A DNA stretch of 64,000 nucleotides from Entomortierella parvispora. Its lineage: Eukaryota; Mortierellomycota; Mortierellomycetes; Mortierellales; Mortierellaceae. A program made the position numbers and the translations under genes. Shown piece by piece: positions 1 through 11,600 of this stretch (position 1 is the first letter of the stretch; every line of letters begins with the position of its first letter). The stretch spans positions 1,426,001 to 1,490,000 of the forward strand of contig OY752147.1 in the NCBI GenBank assembly GCA_963573315.1, given 5' to 3'. The notes under the pieces are model-generated. The model saw only the letters and a program-made list of their open reading frames with translations, searched no databases and was not told the origin of the DNA.

Positions 1-3000
1 AGCATTGCTGGAGATCCGATTCAAATCCCCATGAGCAGACAGGACGCGTGCTTCGTTCGCTCCATATCACTCTTTAAGCGCACTGCGGACAATCGTGGAA
101 CTGACTGGTAAACTGATGATAAACTTACTATTTCATGTTGTACCGGGGAACAGTAGGTTGATACTAACACGGCATCCACCCCTCATCGTGATAGGTGTCT
201 GACTGAAGATTGCACGGATAACCTTCGGTTCAAGGATGGTTTATTGACCATTGGCAACCTGTCTCCTGGATATTATACACTTTATATGGATGAAAGCAAG
301 ATTGAACTTACAGTGGCGAATATGAAGGCGTCTCAGCCACGTATCAAGGATCTCGATGATTACTATGTCGGCATGAACCCCATGCTCGAGATTCCAGATA
401 GTGCAAAGCACCCGCTGCACCTGCTTCCTGCAATCGCCAATGATGATGCAAAAGCTGTTGAAATCCACATCCGCAATTGGACGGCGGCCACGAGGGTCTG
501 CATTGTCGCAACTCGATTCATCCCTCATATGCCCGTTTTCGATGACCTATCTGAAAAAGATACTCGGGACCCTTGGAGAATGGCCAAAACCGAGAAAACG
601 CTGACAACCTACAGCACTGGAAGAATTTTGGGCGAAGAATACCAGTATATCCTGAATAGGAAGGCGCTCACCTACCACTGGGCGGGTAACCTGCTGGACA
701 AACCAAGTGTGCTTCTTACACCATGGGTAAGTGTTTTTTATAGATTTACATGACTTTCTTGTAATGCCAGTTTATCTTCTTACGGTCAAACTACAAACTA
801 CTACCTCTTGGCTTTAGAGCGTTGCCGATACTACAATGGCAAAACAGACTATGGCGGCAACGGATGAGAGAAATATCGTGACCACCACGACAACTGGGTA
901 CATGAACTCTGCTCCAGGTGGGAGTGGTCGAGGCTTGGGTAAAGGCGGAGCTCTTCGCCACCGCAAAATTGCGCCCCCTGGGTTGCCTCCCTTGTTGACA
1001 TTCTCAGCCCATCCAAGCGTCATTTTGGCTAATTTGATCCCTGATCAAACCACTGGTCAGCTGAGCGTGCCTTATTCTCAGTTCAAGGAGTGCAGTTACC
1101 TACAGATCTATGTTGCAGATGCACACCAGGCTCTACTCCAAAATTTGTCCGTACTGTCCCAGGCTGATGCTGCAATGCAGAAGCGTGATTTGAGATTTAA
1201 GAGCACTTTGAGCTACATCAGCCATTACATTGGCGAACGATCAGGTACCCAACTTGACCCGGCAATCAGTGGCGCTCTGCTCCCTGACGGCACCCGTGAT
1301 GCGCATGCCATCACATTGGCATCCAATGGAAGCTCTTCTTCTGCGATCCGTATCATCAACTCTGTCAGCCAAGTCTACGATTTGATGGCGACCTTGGTGG
1401 AAGGTAGGAATCAAAAGCAAAACCTGCGAAAATTTGAGTTCGTGACAGACTGGTACCGGCTTTCAGAATCCGAGAAGAACGAAAAGTTTTCAAAGTGGAA
1501 CTGCCATGAGCTCAACTTGTTCCTATACAAGAAAGACCGGCCTTACTTTGACAAGGTGGTCAAGCCGTTCATTAAGGTAATACCAGCAGTCTTTTTTTGT
1601 GGTGAAAATATCTACCGATGGCCAAAATACACCCCTTGTCGCTTTTGAATAACCAGGCTTTTTTTACTCTCTATTGAAACGACAATAGAACAAACTTGTC
1701 AAATCATTTGTGGATGACTATCTCATCGAGGCCTCATTGGAGCGATACACCACTCTTACAGAATTCAACTATTTATCATGCATGGAGAAATGTCTTTTGG
1801 CCCAACGCGTACCCCGTTTAAAGCCCTCTGTGACGCAATGGATCAGGAGCCGTACCCGTAATAGTAAGGTGGCGAGCGACGTCAAGCTGTTCCGCACAGT
1901 GATGAGATCTGACGAAGCAGAGAAAATCCCTTCATCACCGGTCTACTCTCCCACGTCGCCGGCCTATTCACCTACATCATCGTCATCGTCATCCCATACA
2001 CCAACTTCGGGGCGATTTTTGGCTGATTTGGACGACTCTGATTCCGACGACTTTGAGATGGTGTCAGACACATCCTACTCCTCTTCTCCTCCTCCTCCGC
2101 CTCCTCCAGCAGCCTTTGGCGCATCTTCCTTTGGATACGCCCCACAGACTTCATTATTTGGCGGCGCCTCGTCATCTAGCCCTGCTGCTCCCCAAAGATC
2201 GTTATTTAGCGGCCCACCTTCAGCTAGTGCAGGTCCTCTTCAAGAATCGTCATGGTTTAAAGAAATTGCCTCGGGGGCTGGTGTGGCAGCAACAGGGGCT
2301 ACACCAGTTCCAGCAGGCGCACTCTTTAACTCTCCGTCTGTAACATTTGGTAGTGCGCGTTCTGCGGCCCCTCCTCCACCTCCAGCCCCAATCACGGCTC
2401 GGGTTCTTACTCAGCAGATGCAGCAGCAACAGTTTAAGCCTGTGGACTTGACCAAAGAGATGGCGGAAACTTATTACTGGGGAAGACAAGATGAAGCAGT
2501 TGTGGCTCAGGATGCGAATGTATTTTGGATGGATTACGCAGAGTGGGATGAAGCAAAAGGCGGTTCGTTCCTGTCACAGGTAAGTCATAGTCCTTGAAGC
2601 TCAAAAAGGTGGAATCCCATTGATATAAGGGAAAATGATACTGACAGGGCAATCTTAATTCTAGAACTTTGTTGTCAATGCTGCTACATTCACGAATGCG
2701 ATGGCGACCTTGGCGTTGCTGGACGTGACATTCAAACCCAAGGACGCCTCGATCAAGCGCTCTGTGGACCGCAATTTGGTGATTGCCTCCAGTTCTCCCG
2801 CTATTGTTTTCCATTCGACCACAAAAGAGTCGCTTGAGGTGCCCGTGACAGGATCTGTGATTGCTACGCAACAATACTACAAGAAGTTGGAGAAGACCAT
2901 TTACAGCAACAAGCTGGGGACAAACGTTCGGAATTATGTTCGACCTGGAGCGGAATTCAGACCGTTGGAATCCTATGGTGCCCATGTGGTCCTCATGAGT

Positions 3001-5037
3001 ATGTATATATGTCCAGTTTTTAATGGGGAACCACTTCTAGATGGCGCCCAAGTGGAGACTTTCTGGGAAATCCATCTTCTGACGGTGTAAATTTTCCTTG
3101 AAATAGATGCTACGCCAAACCCGATGAAACTTCATTTGGAAACTCAACTTCCCCACGGAGCCATGCCAATTGCACTTTTAGAATCTAGTCAGGATATCGA
3201 ACTGGCGGGTCATGGCACGTTCCAGTATGAGTACAAGTTCTATTTCCCTGCTGAGGGCGATTTTGAACATTATCCTGCTCATGTGTCAGATGATGAGGAC
3301 ATTATCGCGTTTGCAACTCCTTCTGTGCTCAGAGTTCGTGCACAAGAGTCAAGCACTGTTAGTGAGGTCGTAGATACGACAACATGGAATTACGTGGTGA
3401 CCCGAGGCTCTGATGACGAAGTCCTGTCCAAGCTTGGTGCAGACCCTCTAGATGGATTGCCAGTCGAGATTCTAATCCCACGTCTCTACCGGAACTCTGC
3501 ATTCTTGAAGAACGTGGCCAAGGTTCTGCGTGAACGCCACGAGTATGTCGATCGAATTTGGAGTGTCTGCTTGGCCTTGAATGAGCTCGACGAGGAACTG
3601 GAGTTCCTCTTGCAAGAGTACATCACAACGCAGCCAGTGTCTGGTAAAGTAGGTCCTTGGTTTACATCCCGGCTCTTGAAGACGCGCCCAGAAAGTCGAT
3701 ATAAGCGAACACAGTTGTCGGTCTTCCACTACCTGGAATACTTCCCGCTGATCAATGCGAGAACTCACAAGGCCACGCGGACCTCTCAGATCTTGAATGA
3801 CCGCTTCAAGACTCAGTTTGACCGGTTCCTGGTTTTGCTTGGTAGCAAGCCCAGGCATGAAGTGGACGATCTATTGGTCTTGATTGTTTATCTCGTGGCC
3901 CAGGACCGTGTCTTCGAAGCCAAAGAGCAATTCTTGAGATTGTCAGCTTTGGTTCAGAGTCAAGGGTTGGATCAGGATCCAGAGACCAAAGCCTTCCAAC
4001 AGATTCAGTACGACTACCTGCGTTGTTATCTCAGCTTATGCGTAGAAGTTCAGTCCCCAGGTGCGGACGGTGCGGACGCCCAAGGACTAGGATCAACTGA
4101 GGACTTAGTCTTGGATCTGGAGGACGTCCTCTCTATCCTGAACGCGTACCGTCAGTACCCTGTTAAGCGATGGAACAAGCTATTTAAGGACATGAGATAC
4201 TATGTGGATGAGATCTTGAAAGACTCTTTGGAGGCTGTAGGTGACACTGTCACGCCCACAAAGGACCCGAAGGACCAGGAAGTGATTGCGATCGAGGATA
4301 TGCCCCGTCCAGCCGATTCGACATCGGTCACTCTTGATTTTAAGATTGCAGTCAACAGCCAAATCGAGATTCGTCATCAGGGAGTACAGGAGGTGCTTGT
4401 GGAGTATTATGTAATCGACGCCGAGACTATGTTCTCGTCCAACCCTTTGACATTCAGCGATCAGGAAGAGAAATTAACCAGTGTCTCGAGTGGGGACAAG
4501 ACTGCAGGTGGCAACGACGACGGAGAGTCGGGTAACAGCTACCGACTGATCAAGCCCAACGGTGTAGACAAACATTTAGTCGAGGCCAACGGGTTCTTGT
4601 CTGTTCCGATCTTGGACGGGTATCTGAACACGAATGTGATGATTTCAGTATCGACTACACCTGCGGCGGCGACCAAGTCTTGGAGGGCCTACTACTCCCA
4701 GACCATCGATGTCCAGTGTAACGAACGCGCGGGAACAATTAAGGTAATGGCCAAGATAAAGAAGAGCAAGGACTCTGCGAATGACAGCCAGGCCTTGAGC
4801 CTCCGACCGATTCGAGGTGGATATGTCAAGGTGTATGCAGAGATGAAGGCTGGATTCAGGAACACCGCATTTTGGAAGGATGGTTATACGGATCTGGTCG
4901 GTCGATTCGAATACGCAAAGGTGTCGATGGGCTCGGCTAACGAAGGGGGGTTGGGGGATGTCCGTCGGTTCTTGGTATTTGTAGATGGAGGTAAAGAGGG
5001 TTGCGTGGTCAAGACAGTTCCTGTCCCGGCCGTATAG
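1..5037 (+). CDS. Large uncharacterised multidomain protein, C-terminal 1517 residues (5' end outside window)
   Basis: The gene enters from the left edge. I join exons 1-107, 195-726, 818-1576, 1689-2579, 2665-2998 and 3107-5037; every junction has GT/AG and keeps frame, and the first intron has a TACTAAC-like branch point. The visible protein has a beta-rich N-terminal part, a mixed helical part, then a disordered Ser/Pro linker at about 1930-2400. That linker holds two RNA polymerase II CTD-type heptads (YSPTSPA, YSPTS), a poly-Ser/poly-Pro stretch and several FG motifs. A helical region with repeat-like character follows (3480-4220), and a C-terminal beta domain contains VKVYAEMK and FWKDGYTDLVGRFEYA. 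I have the impression that similar long proteins occur in protists and bacteria without an assigned function, but I cannot name a family. No signal peptide or membrane span is visible in this part. The gene model is strong; the function is unknown. Confidence 0.85.
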
Positions 5038-5630
5038 GAAGGATTTCTCTGAAATAAACTGTTTGAACGTGATATGAAAAGGGTCGCGCTTCGCTCATTA
5101 ATGATGACATGGCTCTCTCCCTTGCTGAATTCTCCTGCATCACGGACTAATTGATCACTGAGCCTAGGAGTGCTCTTTACGCTCTTTCCGTGAATAAACA
5201 ATCGTGAGAGAGTAGAGTTGAGGATGATGACATTGATGATGACAACAAAGTATGTGATATTAGGAATGAGAGTGAGCGGTTCCGTGATATGCATGAGAGG
5301 GATAAAAAAGAGAGGGGGCACAGTGTCATCGTTTGTGGGAGCCTGGTCCCGATGCAGCCCATGGTAAGGTATGTAAAAAGTACCGTATCTCCTGGGAAGG
5401 GCAACAAAAGCAAAGGAACCCAAGAGGGACAAGCGACGGGAATCCAGCAACAAGGGCACACATCATAGAAGAAAATAGAAAGAACAACCAAAGTCCGCCC
5501 AACAGGACGGGGGGTCCGGTTCTGGTCGGTCCTTGATCGCCTTGATCTTTTAATACCTGTCAATTGTCTTTTTTCTTTCATTTCTCTTCTTTCATTCATT
5601 TCATCATTTCCATTCATTCTCATACCCACC
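5038..5630 (+). other. Intergenic: 3' end of the large gene and promoter/leader of the next gene
   Basis: No gene is seen here. AATAAA lies 16 nt after the upstream stop. The last 100 bp before the next ATG are pyrimidine-rich (TTTCTTTCATTT-like), as in many leaders in this window. Confidence 0.6.
5053..5058 (+). terminator. Candidate polyadenylation signal AATAAA
   Basis: A canonical hexamer just downstream of the stop codon at 5035-5037. Confidence 0.6.
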
Positions 5631-8346
5631 ATGTCCGACTCCACTGGTAGGTAGACTAGCGGCCTGGTCACCCCTCGCACCTCTCTTTATCTCCTGTCCT
5701 CCACCTCTTTATTACTATTTTTTTTTGCACGCTCCGTCACCCGTCTCTGACCTCTCCGTCCCTGGACGAGACCCCCTTGCCACAACAATCGACCGATCAC
5801 TCCCCCTCCCCTTTCCAGAGATACTTCCTCCTCTTTATCATCCAGCTCTTTTCCCACTTTACCATCGACTGTTCTTTTCGGTGCCTTGCATTGCCTTTCC
5901 CTTGTCAAAATACAAACGATTCGGCCTTGGAGTCGGCCTCAGAAACAAGCGAGTTACCCTGATCCACTACTGCAATTGCAAAAGAGGGATCACGCGTTAC
6001 ATTATCTCTCGGGCCTTTCGTTCGTTGTTTTGAAGTGGACGGGATCAGCAGACACCCTTCATTCCTTATTCACCGTTTCGTCCAATTGCCTTATCGTGAG
6101 GAAAGACTAGGGAGAGTGGGAAGAAGGGGAGGGAAGGGAAGGGAAGGGAAGGGAGATGAAAAGGGTGGAGACAGACAGACCGTCCTGCTCGATTGTCAAC
6201 ACCCCGATTCATTCATGCACCACCCACCTGCTGTTTCTTCTCAAAACTCTGATCCGTTCCCCTCTCTCCCTCTCTCTCTCCAGTTTCCTCCCAGCATGCG
6301 CAAAAGCACGCGACAAAATCAAAACAATGAGCACTGGGCAGCCCTGTTGTTTGCTCTTTTTTTTTTTTTCTCTTGTTTTCCTTTGCTCCAAACGCCACCG
6401 ATCTGGAAGGACGTTGAAGAAAAAAGGAAGGGTGATAAGGATTTACGGGTCCTGGACCAGACCACCCCTTTCTTCGTTCCCTTTGCGCTTTCAAACTTGT
6501 AGAGAAAAAAGAAAAAGAAACCTTATTCATCTTTACTTTATTCTGTGTTTTAGAACAAACCGTCATTGTCCCTACCACCGAGATCAAGGAGGAGGAGACT
6601 CCCGCCATCGTCGCTGCTGTCGAAGAGGAGACTGCCGTTGAGGAGACCGCCATTGCTTCTGCTGTCGAGGAAGAGTCCAAGAAGGCTGAGGAAGAGGAAG
6701 CCGAGTTGAAGGCCGCTGCCGAGAAGGCCGCCGCTGAGGAGGAGGAGAAGCTCGCCGCCGAGAAGGCTGCTGCTGAGAAGGCTGCTGCTGAGGAGGAGGA
6801 GAAGATCGCCGCCGAGAAGAAGGCCTTGGAGGAGAAGCTTGCTACTGAGAAGGCCGAGGCCGAGGCAAAGGCTCAGAAGGAGGCCGAAGAAGAAGAGGCT
6901 CGTATCGCTGCCGAGAAGGAGGCTGCTGAGAAGGAGGCCGCTCGCTTGGCTGCTGAGGCCGAGGCCGAGAAGATTGCTGCTGAGAAGGCTGCTGAAGAGG
7001 CCAAGGCGGCTGCTGAGGCTGAGGAGGCTCGTTTGGCTGCTGAGGCCGAGGCCGAGAAGATTGCTGCTGAGAAGGCCGCTGAGGAGGCCAAGGCTGCTGC
7101 TGAGGCCGAGGAGGCCCGCGTCGCTGCTGAGTTGAAGGCCGCAGAGGAGAAGGCTGCCGAGGAGGCCGCTGCTGCCAAGAAGGCTGCTGAGGAAGAGGCC
7201 GCTCGCGTTGAGGCCGAGGCCAAGGCTGCAGAGGAGAAGGCTGCCGAGGAGGCCGCTGCTGCCAAGAAGGCTGCTGAGGAAGAGGCCGCACGTGTTGAGG
7301 CCGAGGCCAAGGCCGCTGCTGAAGAGGCTGAGCGCGTCGCAGCTGAGGCCAAGGCTGCTGCTGAGGCTGAGGAGGCTCGTTTGGCTGCTGAGGCCAAGGC
7401 TGCTGAGGAGAAGGTCGCTGAGGAGAAGGCTGCTGCTGAGGCTGAGGAGGCTCGTTTGGCTGCTGAGGAGAAGGCTGCTGCTGAGGCTGAGGAGGCTCGT
7501 TTGGCTGCTGAGGCCAAGGCTGCTGAGGAGAAGGCCGCTGAGGAGAAGGCTGCTGCTGAGGAGGCCGCTCGTGTTGCCGCTGAGAAGGCCGCTGCTGAGC
7601 TCAAGGCTGCTGAGGAGAAGGCTGAGCGCGTTGCTGCTGAGGCCAAGGCTGCCGTTGAGGCTGAGGAAGCTCGTTTGGCTGCTGAGGTCAAGGCTGCCGA
7701 GGAGAAGGCCGCTGCTGAGAAGGCCGCTGCCGAGGCCGAGGTCGCTCGTATTGCCGCTGAGGTCAAGGCTGCTGCTGAGGCTGAGGAGGCTCGTTTGGCT
7801 GCTGAGGCCAAGGCTGCCGAGGAGAAGGCCGCCGAGGAGGCTGCTGCTGCCAAGAAGGCTGCTGAGGAGGTCGCTGCCCGCGTTGAGGCCGAGGCCAAGG
7901 CCGCTGCTGAGGAGGCTGAGCGCGTCGCTGCTGAGACTAAGGCCGCTGCTGAGAAGATGGCCGAGGAATTGAAGGCCACTGCTGAAGCTGAGGCTGCCTT
8001 GATTGCGGCCGAGAAGGCCAATGCCGAGAACGCCGCCAAGGAGTCCGTCGCCCAGATCGAGGAGCAGGCTGCTGAGGTCAAGGAGGACGCTAAGGAATCT
8101 GTCGCTCAGGTCCAGGAGCAGGCCGTTGAGGTCAAGGAGGCTGTCGTGGAGCAGGTCGCTGAGGCTTCCTCTGCCGTCGCCGATAAGGCATCTAACATTG
8201 TCGAGACTCTCACTACCCCCACGGAGGCTGCTTCCTCGTCATCAGCACCTGCCGTTGAGGAGCCCAAGAAGTCCTTGTCGATCGAGGAGGCCAAGGCCCT
8301 TGCTGCCAAGAAGGAGAAGAAGAGCAAGGCCTGCGCCATCATGTAA
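5631..8346 (+). CDS. Ala/Glu/Lys-rich long-helix protein with C-terminal CaaX box
   Basis: Two exons, 5631-5646 and 6554-8346, give 602 residues. The 16-nt first exon encodes MSDST and is followed by a 907-bp intron. After an acidic N-terminus the protein is an almost unbroken series of AAEEKAAEE / AEARLAAEAK units (about residues 55-450). This composition favours a very long coiled coil or single alpha helix, similar in style to TolA-like domains. A Ser/Val-rich segment follows, and the chain ends KKSLSIEEAKALAAKKEKK...CAIM. CAIM fits a CaaX prenylation box, with terminal Met favouring farnesyl transfer, preceded by a lysine-rich stretch that would strengthen membrane binding. Codons are strongly biased (GCT/GCC, GAG, AAG), suggesting high expression. 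No enzyme motif is seen. I infer a membrane-anchored rod or spacer. The start is fixed by exact frame joining and the ACCATG context. Confidence 0.88.
6126..6153 (+). repeat. (GGGAA)n tract in intron 1
   Basis: A run of GGGG/GGG blocks separated by A or AA in the sense strand of the 907-bp intron. It could form a G-quadruplex in DNA or in the pre-mRNA. Confidence 0.85.
7138..7311 (+). repeat. 87-bp direct tandem duplication inside the helical protein
   Basis: Two near-identical 87-bp units (7138-7224 and 7225-7311) each encode 29 residues from AAEEKAAEE to VEAEAK. A third diverged copy lies near 7810-7900. The repeat keeps frame and so adds whole helical segments. Confidence 0.85.
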
Positions 8347-8681
8347 AATAGTCATTATTGTTTATCCGTTTACGTACATATTTCCCTCTCTCTAGTCATG
8401 CCCACATCCACATCCACATCTACATCCACACACAGTGTTACCTCGAGGATCTCTCGCCAGGGTCCTCGCTTCTTTCAGCAGTTCAAGAACATAATAAAAG
8501 GCCCCAGTGCAAATTCAAAAGAGCGCACGTGACGAACCTGAATTGGTGGCGTCGCTTTACAGAGAGGACTGACGAACTTGGCTCGTTTTTTTCTGTAGTT
8601 TTCCTCACTTTCCACCGTTTCCCTTCATCTTTCCTTTCTTCACTTTCTTCACCTCTCTTCTCCAATTCGACCCCACTCACT
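8347..8681 (+). other. Intergenic: 3' UTR of the CaaX protein and CWH43 promoter
   Basis: Contains a short CATCCA repeat (8402-8430), a GCACGTGA element and a pyrimidine-rich stretch immediately before the CWH43 ATG. Confidence 0.6.
8526..8531 (+). promoter_or_regulatory. CACGTG E-box in the CWH43 promoter
   Basis: GCGCACGTGACG, about 150 bp upstream of the CWH43 start. It reads GCACGTGA in the gene's direction, as at four other sites in this window. A bHLH (Cbf1/USF-type) binding site is the likely reading. Confidence 0.5.
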
Positions 8682-11600
8682 ATGGTGCCCATGCCAGAGA
8701 AGAAAGGGGTTATCCTCTCAAGGGTAAGTCTTCCTCCTCCTCTTCCTCCGACCGCGCCCCTTCTACTTTCCGAGGTCCCTCATCGTCCTTGGAGCTGGCC
8801 TGGTGAATAATCAGCAGTCCGGATGTTCGGCGGACGGTATCCGGACGCTTTCCTTCCAAGGACTAGTGGGTCCCTGTCAGCTTCGCTCTGCAGCAAGAGG
8901 GCCCACTCAAACTAACGAATGTGCTTTTGAATCTCTATGGAATCTCCATTCTCATTCATTGTCATCAACACCCGTAACAACTCACTTGTGCGTAAATAGG
9001 TACCAGGAACAGCCGTACCTTTTGCCCACACAGTCTTTGGAGCCTGTAAGTTTACAATACTACTCAGAGCTTGGAGGCTGACTGACTTGGTTGACCGCCA
9101 TGGAGTTGGAGAAAGAAGGCGGGGTGAGCGTATTCATGAAACCCACAGCCCTCCCCTCCCCTGCCCGGGCTTTTGTTTCTTCTGGAGAAACTTCGTTGCA
9201 GTGTTCTGGACACACTTTATTAGAGCGCAGCAAACGAGAGGGTAGCATGCGGGAATATGTTCAAACCGGTTGGAGCAATTGGGACACGAAGTTATGAGAG
9301 AGCCGAAGAGGTCGGCGACAAAACTGCGCCGATGACGGCGGGTAGCGAGTTGTGGAAAGAGCCGGTCTCTCTGGCCTGGGTCTGGTCAGGTCGGAATGAA
9401 CGTTTTGTGTCCCGAACTGAACTTTTTTTTTTTTTTTTTTTTCCTTCTTTCGATGATCCTGCGAAAAACGTTTAGCCGCCTTCATCTTGGCTCTCTTGAT
9501 CGGGTGCTATGGCCACTACTACAAGATCGTCAAAAACGGAGTCGCTGGATATCCCGAGGTACTTTTTTTTAAAACCTCGACTCAACCCAAAGTGAACTCA
9601 AAACAACCAAAACAGAGTGGTTGCTCCCCTGCTTTGTTCGATGTTGCTTCAATATATGATGCGGCTCAGAGGGGGATATCATGGAAACGAACCAAGGAGA
9701 ATTGAACTGGATCAAAGAAAACGAGCAAGCAGTGGATGGACAAAACGACTGAAAGAGTGGAATCTGGATTCAGAACAGTTCTATCAGTGCTATAAAGAGA
9801 AACTCATTTCTGAGGCAACCATAAGTCAAAGTCGAACAACAAGTTGTGGTACAAGATGACCTTTCAAGCCCCAAAACGCTAGGCTTCGGCTTGTTGTCAG
9901 TATCTGGGTCTATCATATTCTGACAAGAGATCGTTAACTGACCTTCTTTTAATATCCCCTTTTGAACTTCTCAGGAATGGTTTCCAAGTGTTAGCGCAAC
10001 GACGGGAGATTGGTTTCCAGAGAGGAACATTTGCCAGATTCTGATTGCTTTGGCCTCTGGTAAATATTGCGGGACAGTTGAGAAAGGGGAAATGTACATT
10101 GGGAATGAGAGAGGAGCTCCCTCTCACACTGAGGCTCTCTACTTTTCTTCCGGCATGGTTGTCAACTCGTAGGACCTCGCTTGGCACTTTGCTACCTTTG
10201 GTACCTTTTGATCATCAAGAAAGTGAACCCCAACGATGGATCGTCAACAACAGCCTATGCAAAGTTTCTCCTCGTGAACGATATTATCAGGACAGTGGCC
10301 TGCGGTGGATGGGTCTATGTCACCTCAAGCGACAGTCATGATTTCCACGACGTTGCCATGATCGTATACTTGCTCTGCACCATCCCCCACGTTGTGGGAA
10401 CGATCAAGAGCGCCCCTGCAAACCCAAAGGCCCAAAAGTACCGACGCATCTTTGGATACACGTTCTTTGGAGCTTTGATTCCCATGGTCCATTTTTTCAT
10501 TCAGCACAACTTCCATCGTGTACCCGGAGCCTACACCTACTATGCATTCTTTGAGTGGTCTTTGATCATCTCAGACTTGGGCTTTGACGCTGTCTGCATG
10601 GTCGACTTTGAGTCTCTTGAATTCAGGGTTGTGGATATTAGTTCGGAAAATACCAAAGTTCACTATGAGGTCGGTGGTGGCGCACTTGGCAACAACGAAG
10701 TGAAGACTTTGGGAGGCGGCAACATAAGTAATTTGGTCTCCCTGCTTGAGCGGATTAAGGGTCGCGATGCCCTCTCGTTCGCTGCAGATGTGTACCTTGG
10801 TAAGTTCTCTTTCTTCACCATGCATATCCAGTAATTCAGGCGAACTCACCTGTTACTCTTTTTTGGCCAATCAGGATTCATCTTTTGGTCCATGTTGACG
10901 TCTCTGCCCTTGATGATCTGGTACTTTCCTCTGTGGCACATGGGACTCTCTGGATACGAGCTATTCCTTTTCTGCAACCTCACGGTTGGATTTTTGGGTT
11001 TTGACGAGTTGAGACGTCTGGTTGATCGATCCAAGGGAACTGTCCATTTGATCTCTTTGGTCGGCGTCCTTTCGTACAAGATCTTGGATCCCGCTTACCG
11101 ATTGATGGCAGTAGCTATGGGAGTATCTCTCTCGCTGATGGCATGGGCTACGACTCTGTTTGGACAAAGGCATCAGAACGGAAGGGCAGAGCGTGGCGTT
11201 TTGACTTTAGCTCTGGGATTGATCCTCCATAATGTTCTCAAGCAAGCCTGGTGGGCCAACAATCCGATCTGGCCCATCATGAACGAGACTAATGGAGGTC
11301 AGAACAAATTAGGTTTGTTCCTTGGCATCCTCGCCGCAGTCCAGGTCATGCTTCGAAAGGAACCTCACTTGAACGAAACAAAGACCATCGAAGGACCTAG
11401 AAAGGGAGGCGAGGACAGTGAGAGCTGGGTCAAGGCAGCAATTGGAGCCGGTGGATTCTTGTTTTGTATGCACAACATGTTCACGGAGGCAGCGACGATT
11501 AGCCGTTGGTCTGTCGGTGGCTACCCCAACACTGGACCCATGCCTGCGACCGGAGGATTCATGGTGATCGTGGCTATGGCTGGCGGTTTGGCTCTGTCCT

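Noticed and set aside
7208-7972. 254-codon plus-strand frame rich in Arg, Leu and Pro
   Set aside because: An out-of-frame shadow of the same repeat; no start context and extreme composition.
6873-8081. 402-codon minus-strand open frame rich in Ala and Ser
   Set aside because: It is the mirror of the GCT/GAG/AAG-biased helical gene on the plus strand; repetitive codons create long antisense frames.
9422-9974. Possible box C/D snoRNA in the long CWH43 introns
   Set aside because: CTGA-like boxes are present, but no matching RTGATGA box with terminal stem could be identified.
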